From: a virus
Virus record (IMG/VR): IMGVR_UViG_3300049737_000274
Coordinates: 1 to 25,560 of that record
Direction: 5' to 3' (one strand)
Length of the DNA stretch: 25,560 nucleotides
Shown here: piece after piece, positions 1-8,323 of the stretch
How the letters are laid out: every line of letters begins with the position of its first letter
Numbering within the stretch: position 1 is the stretch's first letter
Position numbers and translations under genes: made by a program
The notes under the pieces: model-generated
Database searches by the model: none
What the model was told of the DNA's origin: nothing
What the model saw: the letters and a program-made list of their open reading frames with translations, nothing else

Positions 1-2
1 AT

Positions 3-686
3 AGAAAAGCATTTAAAACAATTACGAATATGAAAATTGGTAATTCAGAAGATTTATTTAAAATGATTCGATCTGGTAATATTGGTGCAAATTATACAGT
101 TATTAACGGAGCTGCTCCAGATGCTACCACAGAAGTAGAATTTGAATATGATATCATAAAAGATTGTTTATCTGAATATCTTACATTTCATGCTCCAGAA
201 AATCAAAAACAAAGAAATCCAACATATTCTCCGGCATTTAAATATAATGGTAAATCTTTTAATGAAATTAAAAGTAAAAATATTACACTATTCGGCGGCA
301 CAAATCCATATAGAGAAAGTGCATTACCTGATGGTGAGCGTGGACAATATCCTTTAGCTTTAGGTGAAGGATACGACGCTGCAGATTATAAGAAGTATGT
401 AGTTTCAAAATCTTTTGATATGCTTTTGAAAAAAGCACCTTTGACAATAAATTTAAATGGAATTGAATTTATAAATGGTGATCAGCATTGTACAATAGGC
501 AATTCAATACATGTACAATTTCAAAAAGCAGATGATCAACGTCCAAGTGGAGAAAAAGCTGCTAATCCATTAGATACAAAATTATCTGGAAAGTATTTAA
601 TATATAGAGCAAGGCACATATTAAAACCTGAAAAATATGATATGGCATTTACAATGGTTAAACTTACAAATATAGATGAGGCTTAA
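3..686 (+). CDS. Baseplate hub protein, gp27-like (5'-truncated by window edge)
   Basis: The reading frame is open from the left edge, so the ATG at 30 is probably internal and the true start lies outside the window. The visible ~227 residues resemble the C-terminal part of the central baseplate hub protein (T4 gp27, about 390 residues; also related to P2 gpD/Mu gp44 hubs). The recognisable stretch is an N-L-N-G-I-E-F strand, an I-G-N-S-I-H-V strand, then L-S-G-K-Y-L-I followed by R-A-R-H-I-L and a final Y-D-M-A-F-T-M-V-K-L strand, the pattern that closes a hub beta-barrel. Hub proteins form the ring between tail tube and spike. The next gene, three bases downstream, is the gp5-like spike, the expected partner. 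The family call rests on pattern and context; the exact gp27 orthology is inferred. Confidence 0.68.
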   Translation, partial: RKAFKTITNMKIGNSEDLFKMIRSGNIGANYTVINGAAPDATTEVEFEYDIIKDCLSEYLTFHAPENQKQRNPTYSPAFKYNGKSFNEIKSKNITLFGGTNPYRESALPDGERGQYPLALGEGYDAADYKKYVVSKSFDMLLKKAPLTINLNGIEFINGDQHCTIGNSIHVQFQKADDQRPSGEKAANPLDTKLSGKYLIYRARHILKPEKYDMAFTMVKLTNIDEA

Positions 687-689
687 TAC

Positions 690-2531
690 ATGAGTTTTTA
701 TGGAGATAATTCTCGTTGGTTTATCGGAGAAGTTACAAGTATACAAGATCCTATTCGAATGGGTCGTGTTAGAGTACGTATATTTGGTGTACACACAGAG
801 GATGAACAGCTTATACCTAAAGATAAATTACCGTGGGCTCAAGTTATGGCACCGGTGACTGAAGGTGGTATTGCAGGTCAAGGCAATTATTTAGGTATGC
901 AAAAAGGTGCAAGAGTTTTTGGCATGTTTCTTGATGGGACAAATTCACAAATGCCTCTTGTTTTAGGATCTATACCACATAGTGAAAAATTTATATCAAA
1001 AGGTGGTATTCAATCTCATGTTACTACAGATATTAATGCACAAGGTTTAACAAATGAAGTGCAAGATGGATATGGTGATGAATTTGATACGACTAAAGTA
1101 AAGCACGAAGTATTCGATCATGAAACAAAAAAACAAGAATCTGAAATGATTGACGAACCTTTACAAAAAAATGTAAGAACTGGCGTTTATCCAAATAATA
1201 AAGTCAAAAGAACTCCAAGTGGGCATGTCATTGAAATTGACGATACACCTGGAGCAGAAAGATTGCATATAGTACATAAAACTGGAACATCGGTTGAAAT
1301 ACAACCTAGCGGAGATGTTGTAACTCATCATAAAAACGGTGTTAGGACAGTTGTAGGTGATGATAAGCTATATGTAACTGGCGATGTTGAATGGGTTATA
1401 AACGGTAATCTTGATGTATCTGTATTAAAAAATATTACTTTTGCGTCTGAAGGTGATTTAAAAGTTGTTACAACTGGTAGACAAGATTATTCATCATTTG
1501 GAAACATGACACATTTTTGTGATGGACAACATACACTTGCAAGTGATACAGCAATTCTATCAGGAACAACATTAGCAGATATAAGAGGTGCAAGAGTCGA
1601 TCTTGCGACTAATGATCCAGTTAATGTTGTTATCGAAAAATTTAAATTAAGAGGTGTAGAGCCACCTGAAAATACAACAGCAGGTGGTAATACATTAACA
1701 CCAGTAGATGAAAATGGCAATTCATTAGGTCCAAGTGACCCATCAGGTGGACCAATGTCGCCAGGTGATACAGAATTAGGACCAGCCGGTGATTGTACTC
1801 GAAAAGATTTAGGTAAAACATCTGCAAGATTTGAATCAAATGGAGATCCAGGAGCAATCAGTACTACTGAAATAACTCAAACTGACGGTACATCATATGG
1901 CTCTTATCAAATTGCAACTAAACCTGGAACAATGACAAAATTTTTAAATTGGTTAGACACTAAACCCCAATACGCAAATTATGGAAGCCAATTACAATCT
2001 GCAGGTGGTAATACGGCTGCAAATAGTCGAGATCCACAATTTGTAAATCAATGGAAAAGTCTTGCGTATGATAATCCGAATTCAGATACCTCATTTGCAC
2101 AAGCTCAGCATGATTTTATACAAGCAACTCACTATGATCCTGCAGTACAAAAAGTTAAAGCTGCAACTGGTATTGATCCATGTTCTCGAAGCCGAAGCAA
2201 TGGGTTGCAAGATGCAATATGGAGTACATCAGTACAACACGGTCCAGGCGCAGTTGCAGGTATTGTAAAGAATGCATTAGCAAGAACTGGTAAAACAGCA
2301 GATACAGTAACCGATGCAGAATTAATATCGGCTATATATGATGAAAGAGCTGCAAATGGCGGTTTAAAATATTTTCATAGATCAAATGCAAATGTAAGAG
2401 CGAGTGTTGTTGACAGATTTTTAAATTATGAAAAGCCTTTAGCCGTTAGTCAAGCTGGTGTAACTTTAGATAGTTTGGCAACAGAAACAGCTTCGAATAC
2501 TGCAAGTGTAAAAGGATTTTATGGATCATAA
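690..2531 (+). CDS. 5: Baseplate central spike with C-terminal lysozyme-like domain, gp5-like
   Basis: This 613-residue protein is the cell-puncturing spike under the hub. Residues ~1-95 form the gp5/VgrG-type OB-fold (G-R-V-R-V-R-I-F-G-V-H, P-W-A-Q-V-M-A-P, G-A-R-V-F-G-M-F, L-V-L-G-S). Residues ~170-320 carry the spike stem pattern (P-S-G-H-V-I-E-I-D-D-T-P-G, then short repeated beta strands such as V-E-I-Q-P-S-G-D-V-V). A Gly/Pro/Asn-rich linker (~325-365) leads to a C-terminal domain (~370-585) with F-E-S-N-G-D-P-G at 381-388 and S-Y-G-S-Y-Q at ~402-407. This looks like a lysozyme-superfamily muramidase, with Glu382 the likely catalytic acid. In T4 gp5 the lysozyme sits between the OB-fold and the beta-helix; here it is at the C-terminus, as in effector-bearing VgrG proteins. 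The start follows an ATGAGG ribosome site, and the stop overlaps the ATG of the PAAR gene. Confidence 0.85.
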   Translation: MSFYGDNSRWFIGEVTSIQDPIRMGRVRVRIFGVHTEDEQLIPKDKLPWAQVMAPVTEGGIAGQGNYLGMQKGARVFGMFLDGTNSQMPLVLGSIPHSEKFISKGGIQSHVTTDINAQGLTNEVQDGYGDEFDTTKVKHEVFDHETKKQESEMIDEPLQKNVRTGVYPNNKVKRTPSGHVIEIDDTPGAERLHIVHKTGTSVEIQPSGDVVTHHKNGVRTVVGDDKLYVTGDVEWVINGNLDVSVLKNITFASEGDLKVVTTGRQDYSSFGNMTHFCDGQHTLASDTAILSGTTLADIRGARVDLATNDPVNVVIEKFKLRGVEPPENTTAGGNTLTPVDENGNSLGPSDPSGGPMSPGDTELGPAGDCTRKDLGKTSARFESNGDPGAISTTEITQTDGTSYGSYQIATKPGTMTKFLNWLDTKPQYANYGSQLQSAGGNTAANSRDPQFVNQWKSLAYDNPNSDTSFAQAQHDFIQATHYDPAVQKVKAATGIDPCSRSRSNGLQDAIWSTSVQHGPGAVAGIVKNALARTGKTADTVTDAELISAIYDERAANGGLKYFHRSNANVRASVVDRFLNYEKPLAVSQAGVTLDSLATETASNTASVKGFYGS

Positions 2532-2848
2532 TGCCAGAAGTATGTAGACAAGATGATACTTTAAATACCGGCCATGAATGCGATGGTACATCAACTCTTG
2601 CTGCACCCGGTCAAACTAAAGTATATGCAGAAGATAAGTTAATTGCACGATTAGGAGATAGTACTAATAGTCATAATACACAAACTGGAACTGATGAAAA
2701 TGGTGATCCGATTTGTACACCGCATACTGCAACAATAACAGGAAGTTCATCAAAAGTTTATATAGCGGGTGCATTAGTTGCAAGAAAAGGTGATGCAGTA
2801 GATGCAGGTACTTTAACATCTGGATCTTCAAAAGTCTTTGCGAGTTAG
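2531..2848 (+). CDS. PAAR-motif spike-tip protein (T4 gp5.4-like)
   Basis: This 105-residue PAAR-family protein would cap the end of the spike as a sharp zinc-stabilised cone. It has the paired pattern of PAAR proteins: V-C-R-Q-D-D-T-L with a His15/Cys17 pair, K-V-Y-A-E-D-K-L-I-A-R-L-G-D, then I-C-T-P-H (Cys62, His65) and S-S-K-V-Y-I-A-G-A-L-V-A-R-K-G-D, ending G-S-S-K-V-F. Candidate metal ligands are among His15, His48, Cys62 and His65. The ATG overlaps the stop of the spike gene (TAATG), so the two are translationally coupled, fitting a spike and its tip being made together. T4 places its PAAR protein gp5.4 just after gene 5, the same order as here. Confidence 0.88.
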   Translation: MPEVCRQDDTLNTGHECDGTSTLAAPGQTKVYAEDKLIARLGDSTNSHNTQTGTDENGDPICTPHTATITGSSSKVYIAGALVARKGDAVDAGTLTSGSSKVFAS

Positions 2849-2856
2849 TATAAATA
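2849..2856 (+). promoter_or_regulatory. T4-type late promoter (TATAAATA)
   Basis: A perfect match to the T4 late-promoter -10 box, TATAAATA, begins immediately after the PAAR stop codon and 28 bases before the cysteine-rich mini-gene. A strong ribosome site (AAGGAG, 2864-2869) follows. Late promoters of this class are read by RNA polymerase carrying gp55/gp33 with the sliding clamp gp45. The expected products are the metallothionein-like gene, gp25, gp6 and genes downstream. The placement between genes supports function. Confidence 0.7.
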
Positions 2857-2876
2857 TAAGCTAAAGGAGAATATCA

Positions 2877-2996
2877 ATGGCGTGTACATGTAACGGTAAA
2901 TGCGAAAAATGCGGACATAAGTGTCACTGTAATGAAGAGTGTATGAAATGTGTAAATGATATTTGTACTGGTTGTAAATGCGAGTGTACTAAGTAA
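2877..2996 (+). CDS. Metallothionein-like cysteine-rich mini-protein
   Basis: This 39-residue ORF has 12 cysteines and two histidines and no aromatic residues. Cysteines fall at 3, 5, 9, 12, 16, 18, 22, 25, 30, 33, 35 and 37, giving C-x-C motifs (3/5, 16/18, 33/35/37) and C-x-x-C motifs (9/12, 22/25, 30/33), with His14 and His17 nearby. That splits into two six-cysteine halves, the look of a metallothionein binding Zn, Cd or Cu(I) in thiolate clusters. It is a credible gene: it follows AAGGAG at seven bases, sits behind a TATAAATA promoter, and its stop overlaps the ATG of the gp25 gene (TAATG). It could buffer metals during infection, supply zinc to PAAR or other metal proteins, or be a small virion component. 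The family assignment is from composition and spacing, not from an alignment. Confidence 0.8.
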   Translation: MACTCNGKCEKCGHKCHCNEECMKCVNDICTGCKCECTK

Positions 2997-3436
2997 TGTC
3001 TAGAGTTTTTTCACAAGAAGATGGTAGTATTAATACAGCATCGATAATTACTAGTCGAAAGAAAATCTATAAAGATATAGATCTTACTTTTGCTGTAAGA
3101 ACGATGGGTGATGTTTTTAAGAAAACAGATGCAGCATCAGTTAAACAAGCTGTAAAAAATATATTATTAACTAATCATTTCGAAAAACCTTTTACTCCTT
3201 TCTTTGGAGGTAATTTACACGCTTTCTTATTTGAAAATATTGAAGATTTAGATGAAATGGAAATTATGGATCATGTAAGTGCTGCAATAAACAATTATGA
3301 ACCAAGAGCAATTATAAGATCTTTAAAAGCTAATGCGCGACCTGATTATAATTCTATAGAATTAATTATAAGATTCCAAATTATTAACACATTTGAAAAC
3401 GTAGAATTAAATGTAGAACTTACGAGGTTAAGATAA
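2996..3436 (+). CDS. 25: Baseplate wedge subunit gp25
   Basis: This 146-residue protein belongs to the gp25/TssE family, the conserved wedge protein that links baseplate to sheath and helps start sheath assembly. The typical features are an N-terminal Y-K-D-I-D-L-T-F, a central helix with S-V-K-Q-A-V-K-N-I-L-L-T-N, the F-T-P-F-F-G-G-N-L loop, and the family signature E-P-R-A at residues 102-105 followed by a final beta hairpin (I-E-L-I-I-R-F, N-V-E-L-N-V-E-L). Length is close to T4 gp25 (132 residues). Its ATG overlaps the metallothionein-like stop and its own stop overlaps the gp6 ATG. In T4 gene 25 lies apart from genes 5 and 6; here it is directly before gene 6, an arrangement also seen in marine T4-like phages. 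Confidence 0.93.
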   Translation: MSRVFSQEDGSINTASIITSRKKIYKDIDLTFAVRTMGDVFKKTDAASVKQAVKNILLTNHFEKPFTPFFGGNLHAFLFENIEDLDEMEIMDHVSAAINNYEPRAIIRSLKANARPDYNSIELIIRFQIINTFENVELNVELTRLR

Positions 3437-5286
3437 TGGCTACAACAATAAAATCATCCGATTTAGATTTTAATACGATTAAAGCAAATTTAAAAAGTTA
3501 TTTTGCACAACAAGCAGAATTTGCAGATTATGATTTCGAAGCTTCGGGTTTAAGTAATATATTAGATGTTCTTGCATATAATACACATATTAATGGATTA
3601 ACTGCAAACTTTGCATTAAATGAAGCATTTTTAAATACCGCACAATTAAGATCATCTGTATTATCGCATGCAGCAAACTTAGGTTATTATCCGAGATCGA
3701 ATACTTGTTCTCAAGCAGTTGTTACTGTAACTGCAAATACTAGTGATACTATAACTGGAAGTGCAACTCTTCCAAGATTCAGTTCTTTTACATCAACTAT
3801 TGATGACGTTACTTATACTTTTAGTACTATAAGTGAAACAAGTGCATTGAATGATGGATCAGGAGGATTTACATTTAAAAATCCAGATGGAACAAGTAGC
3901 ATTGTCATTAAAGAAGGCGTACAAAAAACTAAAACATTTTTAGTAGGTAATCAATCTGATAATGCAGTTTATGTTATACCTGACACAAACGTGGATACTT
4001 CAACATTAGTAGTTAGAGTATTCGATAATGTGAATTCACAAAGTTTTACTGAATTTGCAGATATTCGTAATGCTGTTAATATAACACCAACATCAAAAGT
4101 TTATATTGTAAGAGAAGCACCTAATGGATTTTATGAACTTATATTCAGTGAAGGTAATGTATTAGGACAAGCGCCTATCGCTGGAAATCAAATTATTGCA
4201 ACGTACTTATCTACAAAGGGTGCTACTGCAAATAATGCATCTTCATTTACAGCAGCAAATTCAATATCTATAGGTGGTACAACTTACAATTTAACTGTTG
4301 CAAAAGTTTCAAATTCTGCAGGTGGTGCCGATAAAGAATCTCTTGATTCAATAAAACTAAATGCGCCAACTGCGTTTGCTGCACAACAAAGAATGGTTAC
4401 AGCAGAAGATTATAAAACATTAATTATTGGAAGATACAATAATGTATTAGATGACGTTATTGCTTGGGGTGGTCAAGATAATATTCCAGCTACATTTGGT
4501 AATGTATATGTGAGTTTAAAATTTAAAACTGCAATTGCCTCTAATATTCAACAAGAAACAAAAGATTCTATTAAATCAAACTTTGCAGCTAATTTATCTG
4601 TAATGTCAATTGATACTGTTTTCGTTGATCCTACAGAAACTCATATGGAAGTTAATGTTAAATTTGATTTTGATCCGGATTTAAGTGGTGATACTGTGAA
4701 TTCTACACAAATTTTAATTAAAAATAAAGTCGGTGAATTTTTTATAGCTAACTTAGGATTGTTTGGAAGAACATTTCGAAGATCTGCATTATTAACAGAA
4801 CTTGATGCATTATCACCAGCAGTTTTAAATAGTAGTGCTACTATTAATTTACAAAGAAGAATATCTGCACCTACAGATTTTCAATTTAATGTTTCTGCGC
4901 CAGTATCTGTAGAATTTCCTGCAAGACTTGCATTACCAGACGATGAATTACATATCATCAGTTCTTCGATATTTACATTTAACGGAGTGTTAGCAAGATT
5001 ACGTAATAAACTTAGCTCAACAACATTAGAAGTTGTAGATGTTAATACTAGTGGAATACTTAATGAAAATGCTGGAAGCTATGATCGTCTAAATGGTACA
5101 GTTCGTTTAGATGATACATTTAACATTAGTGCACATGAAGGAGCATTTATAAAAATAAGTGCAACACCTGATAATCAAAGTACAATTAAACCATTAAGAA
5201 GTCACGTATTATTATATGATAAAGATACTTCGCTTTCTTCTGGTACCATTGATACACAAAATACATTAGCGGTAATTACAACATAA
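3436..5286 (+). CDS. 6: Baseplate wedge subunit gp6 (baseplate J-like)
   Basis: At 616 residues this is close to T4 gp6 (660). gp6 dimers form the continuous inner ring of the baseplate that holds the six wedges together. The N-terminal part (D-Y-D-F-E-A-S-G-L-S-N-I-L-D-V-L-A-Y-N-T, with N-F-A-L-N-E-A-F-L-N-T-A) is the conserved gp6/J-family opening. The central segment A-Q-Q-R-M-V-T-A-E-D-Y-K is the J-family core element, followed by G-G-Q-D-N-I-P and a beta strand N-V-Y-V-S-L-K-F. The order gp25, gp6, gp7-like matches the known wedge contacts. The start overlaps the gp25 stop and follows GAGG, so the genes are coupled. Confidence 0.92.
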   Translation: MATTIKSSDLDFNTIKANLKSYFAQQAEFADYDFEASGLSNILDVLAYNTHINGLTANFALNEAFLNTAQLRSSVLSHAANLGYYPRSNTCSQAVVTVTANTSDTITGSATLPRFSSFTSTIDDVTYTFSTISETSALNDGSGGFTFKNPDGTSSIVIKEGVQKTKTFLVGNQSDNAVYVIPDTNVDTSTLVVRVFDNVNSQSFTEFADIRNAVNITPTSKVYIVREAPNGFYELIFSEGNVLGQAPIAGNQIIATYLSTKGATANNASSFTAANSISIGGTTYNLTVAKVSNSAGGADKESLDSIKLNAPTAFAAQQRMVTAEDYKTLIIGRYNNVLDDVIAWGGQDNIPATFGNVYVSLKFKTAIASNIQQETKDSIKSNFAANLSVMSIDTVFVDPTETHMEVNVKFDFDPDLSGDTVNSTQILIKNKVGEFFIANLGLFGRTFRRSALLTELDALSPAVLNSSATINLQRRISAPTDFQFNVSAPVSVEFPARLALPDDELHIISSSIFTFNGVLARLRNKLSSTTLEVVDVNTSGILNENAGSYDRLNGTVRLDDTFNISAHEGAFIKISATPDNQSTIKPLRSHVLLYDKDTSLSSGTIDTQNTLAVITT

Positions 5287-5287
5287 T

Positions 5288-6334
5288 ATGGCTCATACAG
5301 TAAAAGATTATAATCGGAAAAATATTACTTTAACAACATCTAAAGTTGGTGAAGTAGTACCGCAATATTTTGGTGAAGAAAATTCTAAATTAATTGAATT
5401 TTTAGAAAAGTATCAAGATTTTTTAGATAGCGATCAAACCGGTGGTTTTGGTTATAAGATTAAACAACTTATTCATGCAAGAGATGCAGACAGAGTTGAT
5501 GCAGATGAGCTTGATTCAATCATAGAAGAAATAGGCAATGGATTAAAATCAGCATCATTCTTTCAAAAACCAAGATTAATGACTAAATTACTTGGTGATT
5601 ATTATAGAGCAAAAGGATCATTTAACTCGGCACAAGGTTTTTTTCGTGGTTTCTTTGGTTTAGAGCCGGAAATTAGTTATCCTAAAAAAGATATATTTAC
5701 GGTTGGTGAATCTAATATTGGATTTGAAGCTCAAAAATTTTTAGTAAACGCAGGCATTTATCAAGTTTTTTCAATATTAATTAAGTGCGGTATATCGACA
5801 TTAGATTATGAAACGTTATATAAAAAGTTTGTACATCCAGCTGGATTTCACTTTGCAGGTGAAGTTGTTGCGGTTGATGAAGGTATTTTAGATGTCGGTG
5901 TACCATCTGGTGAATTTCTTATTGATCCACTTGAACCTGATAGTCCTGATTTAGTTACAGTAGGTCAAGCTTTTGTAACTCCACTAACTGGAGTAAGATC
6001 TGACGGAACAGTTCAGCAAGATGTTGCACCAGTTGTACCATTTAGAGAATTAACTGTATTATTAGATTCAGGTGGTGATGTAACTTATATTACAAATGAT
6101 GCATATAGAGTTGATCCATACGGTACATCAATAACAGATATTCAAACATTGGTATCAGGTAATTTAAATAAATTTTATTCTAATATTGCAGAAATACTTA
6201 CGCCTAATTCATTTACATTTGATGATAGTGATACAGGTGCAACTGCAGCAAATGCTAGACCGGATTTTTCATTAACAATAGAAACTATGGATGATGATAA
6301 GTTTACTACATATTTGAGCGATTCTGCATATTAA
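5288..6334 (+). CDS. Baseplate wedge protein, compact gp7-like
   Basis: This 348-residue protein follows gp6 by one base and matches the C-terminal part of T4 gp7 in style and order. An N-terminal helical block (Y-F-G-E-E-N-S-K-L-I-E-F-L-E-K-Y-Q-D-F-L, 27-46) is followed by K-L-L-G-D-Y-Y-R-A-K-G-S, then F-F-R-G-F-F-G-L-E-P-E-I, and at residues 181-193 F-V-H-P-A-G-F-H-F-A-G-E-V. T4 gp7 has a very similar F-V-H-P-V-G-F element near its C-terminus (recalled, not aligned). The same fold is found in the tail-protein-I group of simpler phages. T4 gp7 is 1032 residues, so this version lacks the large N-terminal arm. The last ~150 residues are acidic and beta-rich and not recognised. gp7 bridges gp6, gp8 and the outer baseplate. 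Confidence 0.72.
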   Translation: MAHTVKDYNRKNITLTTSKVGEVVPQYFGEENSKLIEFLEKYQDFLDSDQTGGFGYKIKQLIHARDADRVDADELDSIIEEIGNGLKSASFFQKPRLMTKLLGDYYRAKGSFNSAQGFFRGFFGLEPEISYPKKDIFTVGESNIGFEAQKFLVNAGIYQVFSILIKCGISTLDYETLYKKFVHPAGFHFAGEVVAVDEGILDVGVPSGEFLIDPLEPDSPDLVTVGQAFVTPLTGVRSDGTVQQDVAPVVPFRELTVLLDSGGDVTYITNDAYRVDPYGTSITDIQTLVSGNLNKFYSNIAEILTPNSFTFDDSDTGATAANARPDFSLTIETMDDDKFTTYLSDSAY

Positions 6335-6338
6335 CCTT

Positions 6339-6346
6339 TATAAATA
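6339..6346 (+). promoter_or_regulatory. T4-type late promoter (TATAAATA)
   Basis: A perfect TATAAATA box lies four bases after the gp7-like stop and 20 bases before the ATG at 6367, in one of the few intergenic gaps of this module. It would drive the small structural protein, gp8 and the large virion protein late in infection. Confidence 0.7.
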
Positions 6347-6366
6347 ACATAAATTAAGAGTGAAAC

Positions 6367-6858
6367 ATGGCAAAACAAGTAATAGCAACAGGCAGCGCAG
6401 CTAACGACGGAACCGGAGATACACTACGATCTGCCGGTACGAAGATTAATTCTAATTTTACAGAATTATACGATATGCGCGCGCGAGTAACTAAAACAGA
6501 AACTACTGCCTCAATTAGTAATAATGACCAAGATAAATTAACTTTTGCTGATAGCGATGTTGGTAAGTCATTTGTATTGCATGAGATTAAACCAAGTGCC
6601 GCATCTTATATTAAACTTTATACTGATTCAGATTTACGTGTAGCTGATATAGGTAGAGGACAATTAGCTTCTCCGGTAGGCGAAGGTTTAATAACTGAAT
6701 TTGTAACTCAAGCAGATAGCGCTATCAGATTTGCACCTGGCATAATCGGCTATACAGATTCTGATAATGTATTAGGAGTTTCAATGCAAGTTAAAAATTT
6801 AAGTGGTAGCACAACTGCAATAAGTGTTCGTTTAAAAGCGTTAAAATTAGAGATATAG
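6367..6858 (+). CDS. Small virion structural protein with fibre-type N-terminus
   Basis: This 163-residue protein begins with A-N-D-G-T-G-D-T-L-R-S-A-G-T-K-I-N-S-N-F (12-31), then T-E-L-Y. This short attachment-like module recurs at the N-terminus of many structural and fibre proteins of marine T4-like phages. The rest is beta-rich (S-F-V-L-H-E-I-K, Y-I-K-L-Y-T-D-S-D-L-R-V-A-D-I-G-R-G-Q, C-terminal V-S-M-Q-V-K-N-L-S-G-S-T-T-A-I-S-V) and looks like a small globular beta domain. It lies between the gp7-like and gp8 genes behind its own late promoter. A role as a baseplate or fibre-attachment component is inferred from position; there is no T4 counterpart I can name. Confidence 0.7.
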   Translation: MAKQVIATGSAANDGTGDTLRSAGTKINSNFTELYDMRARVTKTETTASISNNDQDKLTFADSDVGKSFVLHEIKPSAASYIKLYTDSDLRVADIGRGQLASPVGEGLITEFVTQADSAIRFAPGIIGYTDSDNVLGVSMQVKNLSGSTTAISVRLKALKLEI

Positions 6859-6868
6859 GAATAACACC

Positions 6869-8311
6869 ATGACTGCTATAGCAACAGAAGCTTTAAAATT
6901 TAATTTTGCTGATTTATTGCATAAAGAAATAATAAACACCACTGACAATAATCATTTTTATATTGGTATCGGTAAAAGTGATCAATATGATAGTGCTTCT
7001 GATAATACAGTAGATCCAATAAGAGTAAGAAGAGATGAGCAAGAAGCTCGATATAATTTAGAATCAGTCATTAAAGTTTCTGAAACCGCAATGACTTTTA
7101 GTATTCCAAGAAATAATTGGATAAGTGGCACAATATATTCTGCATATAACGATAACCAAATTGGATATCCAATTCAACCTTATTACGTAATTACTGAAGA
7201 CCAACAAATTTATATTTGTTTGGCGAATAATCGTAATACTTCTGGTGTTGCACAACCATCTACAATAAAACCGAGTTTTGCTACTGAAGGTGTAGGAAAT
7301 CATCAAGCGTTTAAAACAGCTGATGGTTATATTTGGAAATATTTGTATGAACTTTCAGTGGTTAAAGTTGCAGCATTTTTATCTTCTAATTTTATGCCAG
7401 TCGGAGTTTTTGATTCATCTACTGCCAGTGGCGCTGCTGAAAATGATCAGGCTAAAATAAGAAAAACTGCAGTGCCTGGTCAAATTATCGGTGTTGAAGT
7501 CGTAGATCCAGGTGCAGGTTATTCGAGTACACCAACATTAAATTTTATTGGAAATGGAACAGGTGCTGCTGGTACGGTCACTCTTAACGGTACGACCGTA
7601 GGAAAAATTGATATGAATTGCGTGGTAAGTGATTCAGGATTTGGTTCAGGATATGATTTCGCACGTGCACAATTATCGGGTGGCGGTACACCAAGCAAAC
7701 CAGCAGTTCTACGTCCTATACTTGGTCCGACAAAAGGATTTGGTTTTGATGCAAGAAGAGATTTAAAATCATCTTCCTTAATGTTTAATGCAAAACCTGC
7801 AGGTGCACAAAATAATAATTTTTCAATAACAACTACTGGTACATTTGGTGGACAATCTGATTTTAGACAAATAACATTATTTAAAAATATAGATTATATT
7901 GATAGTGCAACTGCAGGAAATAAAGTTCAAGTAACAGATGCAAGAGCCAATAGAGTTGTAACACTGACAACAAAACCTGCATTCGTTAAAGATGAAAAAA
8001 TAACAGGACAAACAAGTGGTACTGTAGCTCATATTGATCACATAGATAGTACAGGCGGTGGAGCATTACAAATTCATTATCATTTTAATCATAGATCAGA
8101 TTTTAGACATGGTACATTTTCAGGTTCAGAAGTTCTTCAAGGAAATACATCTGGTGTTTTTGGAACAGTAGATTCTGATAGTCAGCCTAAAATAGCGAAT
8201 TTAGGAGCTATTAATAGATTTAGTGGTGATGTGCTGTATATCGATAATAGATCGAGAATTATAAGATCGGCTTCACAAACTGAAGACATAAAAATTGTAC
8301 TTACAATATAG
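6869..8311 (+). CDS. 8: Baseplate wedge subunit gp8
   Basis: This 480-residue protein is a gp8 homologue; T4 gp8 is 334 residues and dimeric in the wedge, bridging gp7 and gp10. The gp8 signature elements appear in order: F-Y-I-G-I-G-K-S-D-Q-Y near residue 30, I-P-R-N-N-W-I-S-G-T-I-Y-S-A-Y around 75-90, Y-Y-V-I-T-E-D-Q-Q-I-Y-I-C-L, and D-G-Y-I-W-K-Y-L-Y-E-L around 150-160. T4 gp8 has matching F-I-T-F-G-R-S, I-P-R-R-D-W and D-G-Y-V-W-E-Y-L-F-E-I segments (from memory). The extra length is mainly a C-terminal beta-rich part (V-D-P-G-A-G-Y-S-S-T-P-T-L and repeated G-T-V-x-H-I-D motifs) absent from T4. Start follows AGGA at 6857-6860; the previous stop is ten bases upstream. Confidence 0.85.
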   Translation: MTAIATEALKFNFADLLHKEIINTTDNNHFYIGIGKSDQYDSASDNTVDPIRVRRDEQEARYNLESVIKVSETAMTFSIPRNNWISGTIYSAYNDNQIGYPIQPYYVITEDQQIYICLANNRNTSGVAQPSTIKPSFATEGVGNHQAFKTADGYIWKYLYELSVVKVAAFLSSNFMPVGVFDSSTASGAAENDQAKIRKTAVPGQIIGVEVVDPGAGYSSTPTLNFIGNGTGAAGTVTLNGTTVGKIDMNCVVSDSGFGSGYDFARAQLSGGGTPSKPAVLRPILGPTKGFGFDARRDLKSSSLMFNAKPAGAQNNNFSITTTGTFGGQSDFRQITLFKNIDYIDSATAGNKVQVTDARANRVVTLTTKPAFVKDEKITGQTSGTVAHIDHIDSTGGGALQIHYHFNHRSDFRHGTFSGSEVLQGNTSGVFGTVDSDSQPKIANLGAINRFSGDVLYIDNRSRIIRSASQTEDIKIVLTI

Positions 8312-8323
8312 TAGAGATAAAAA

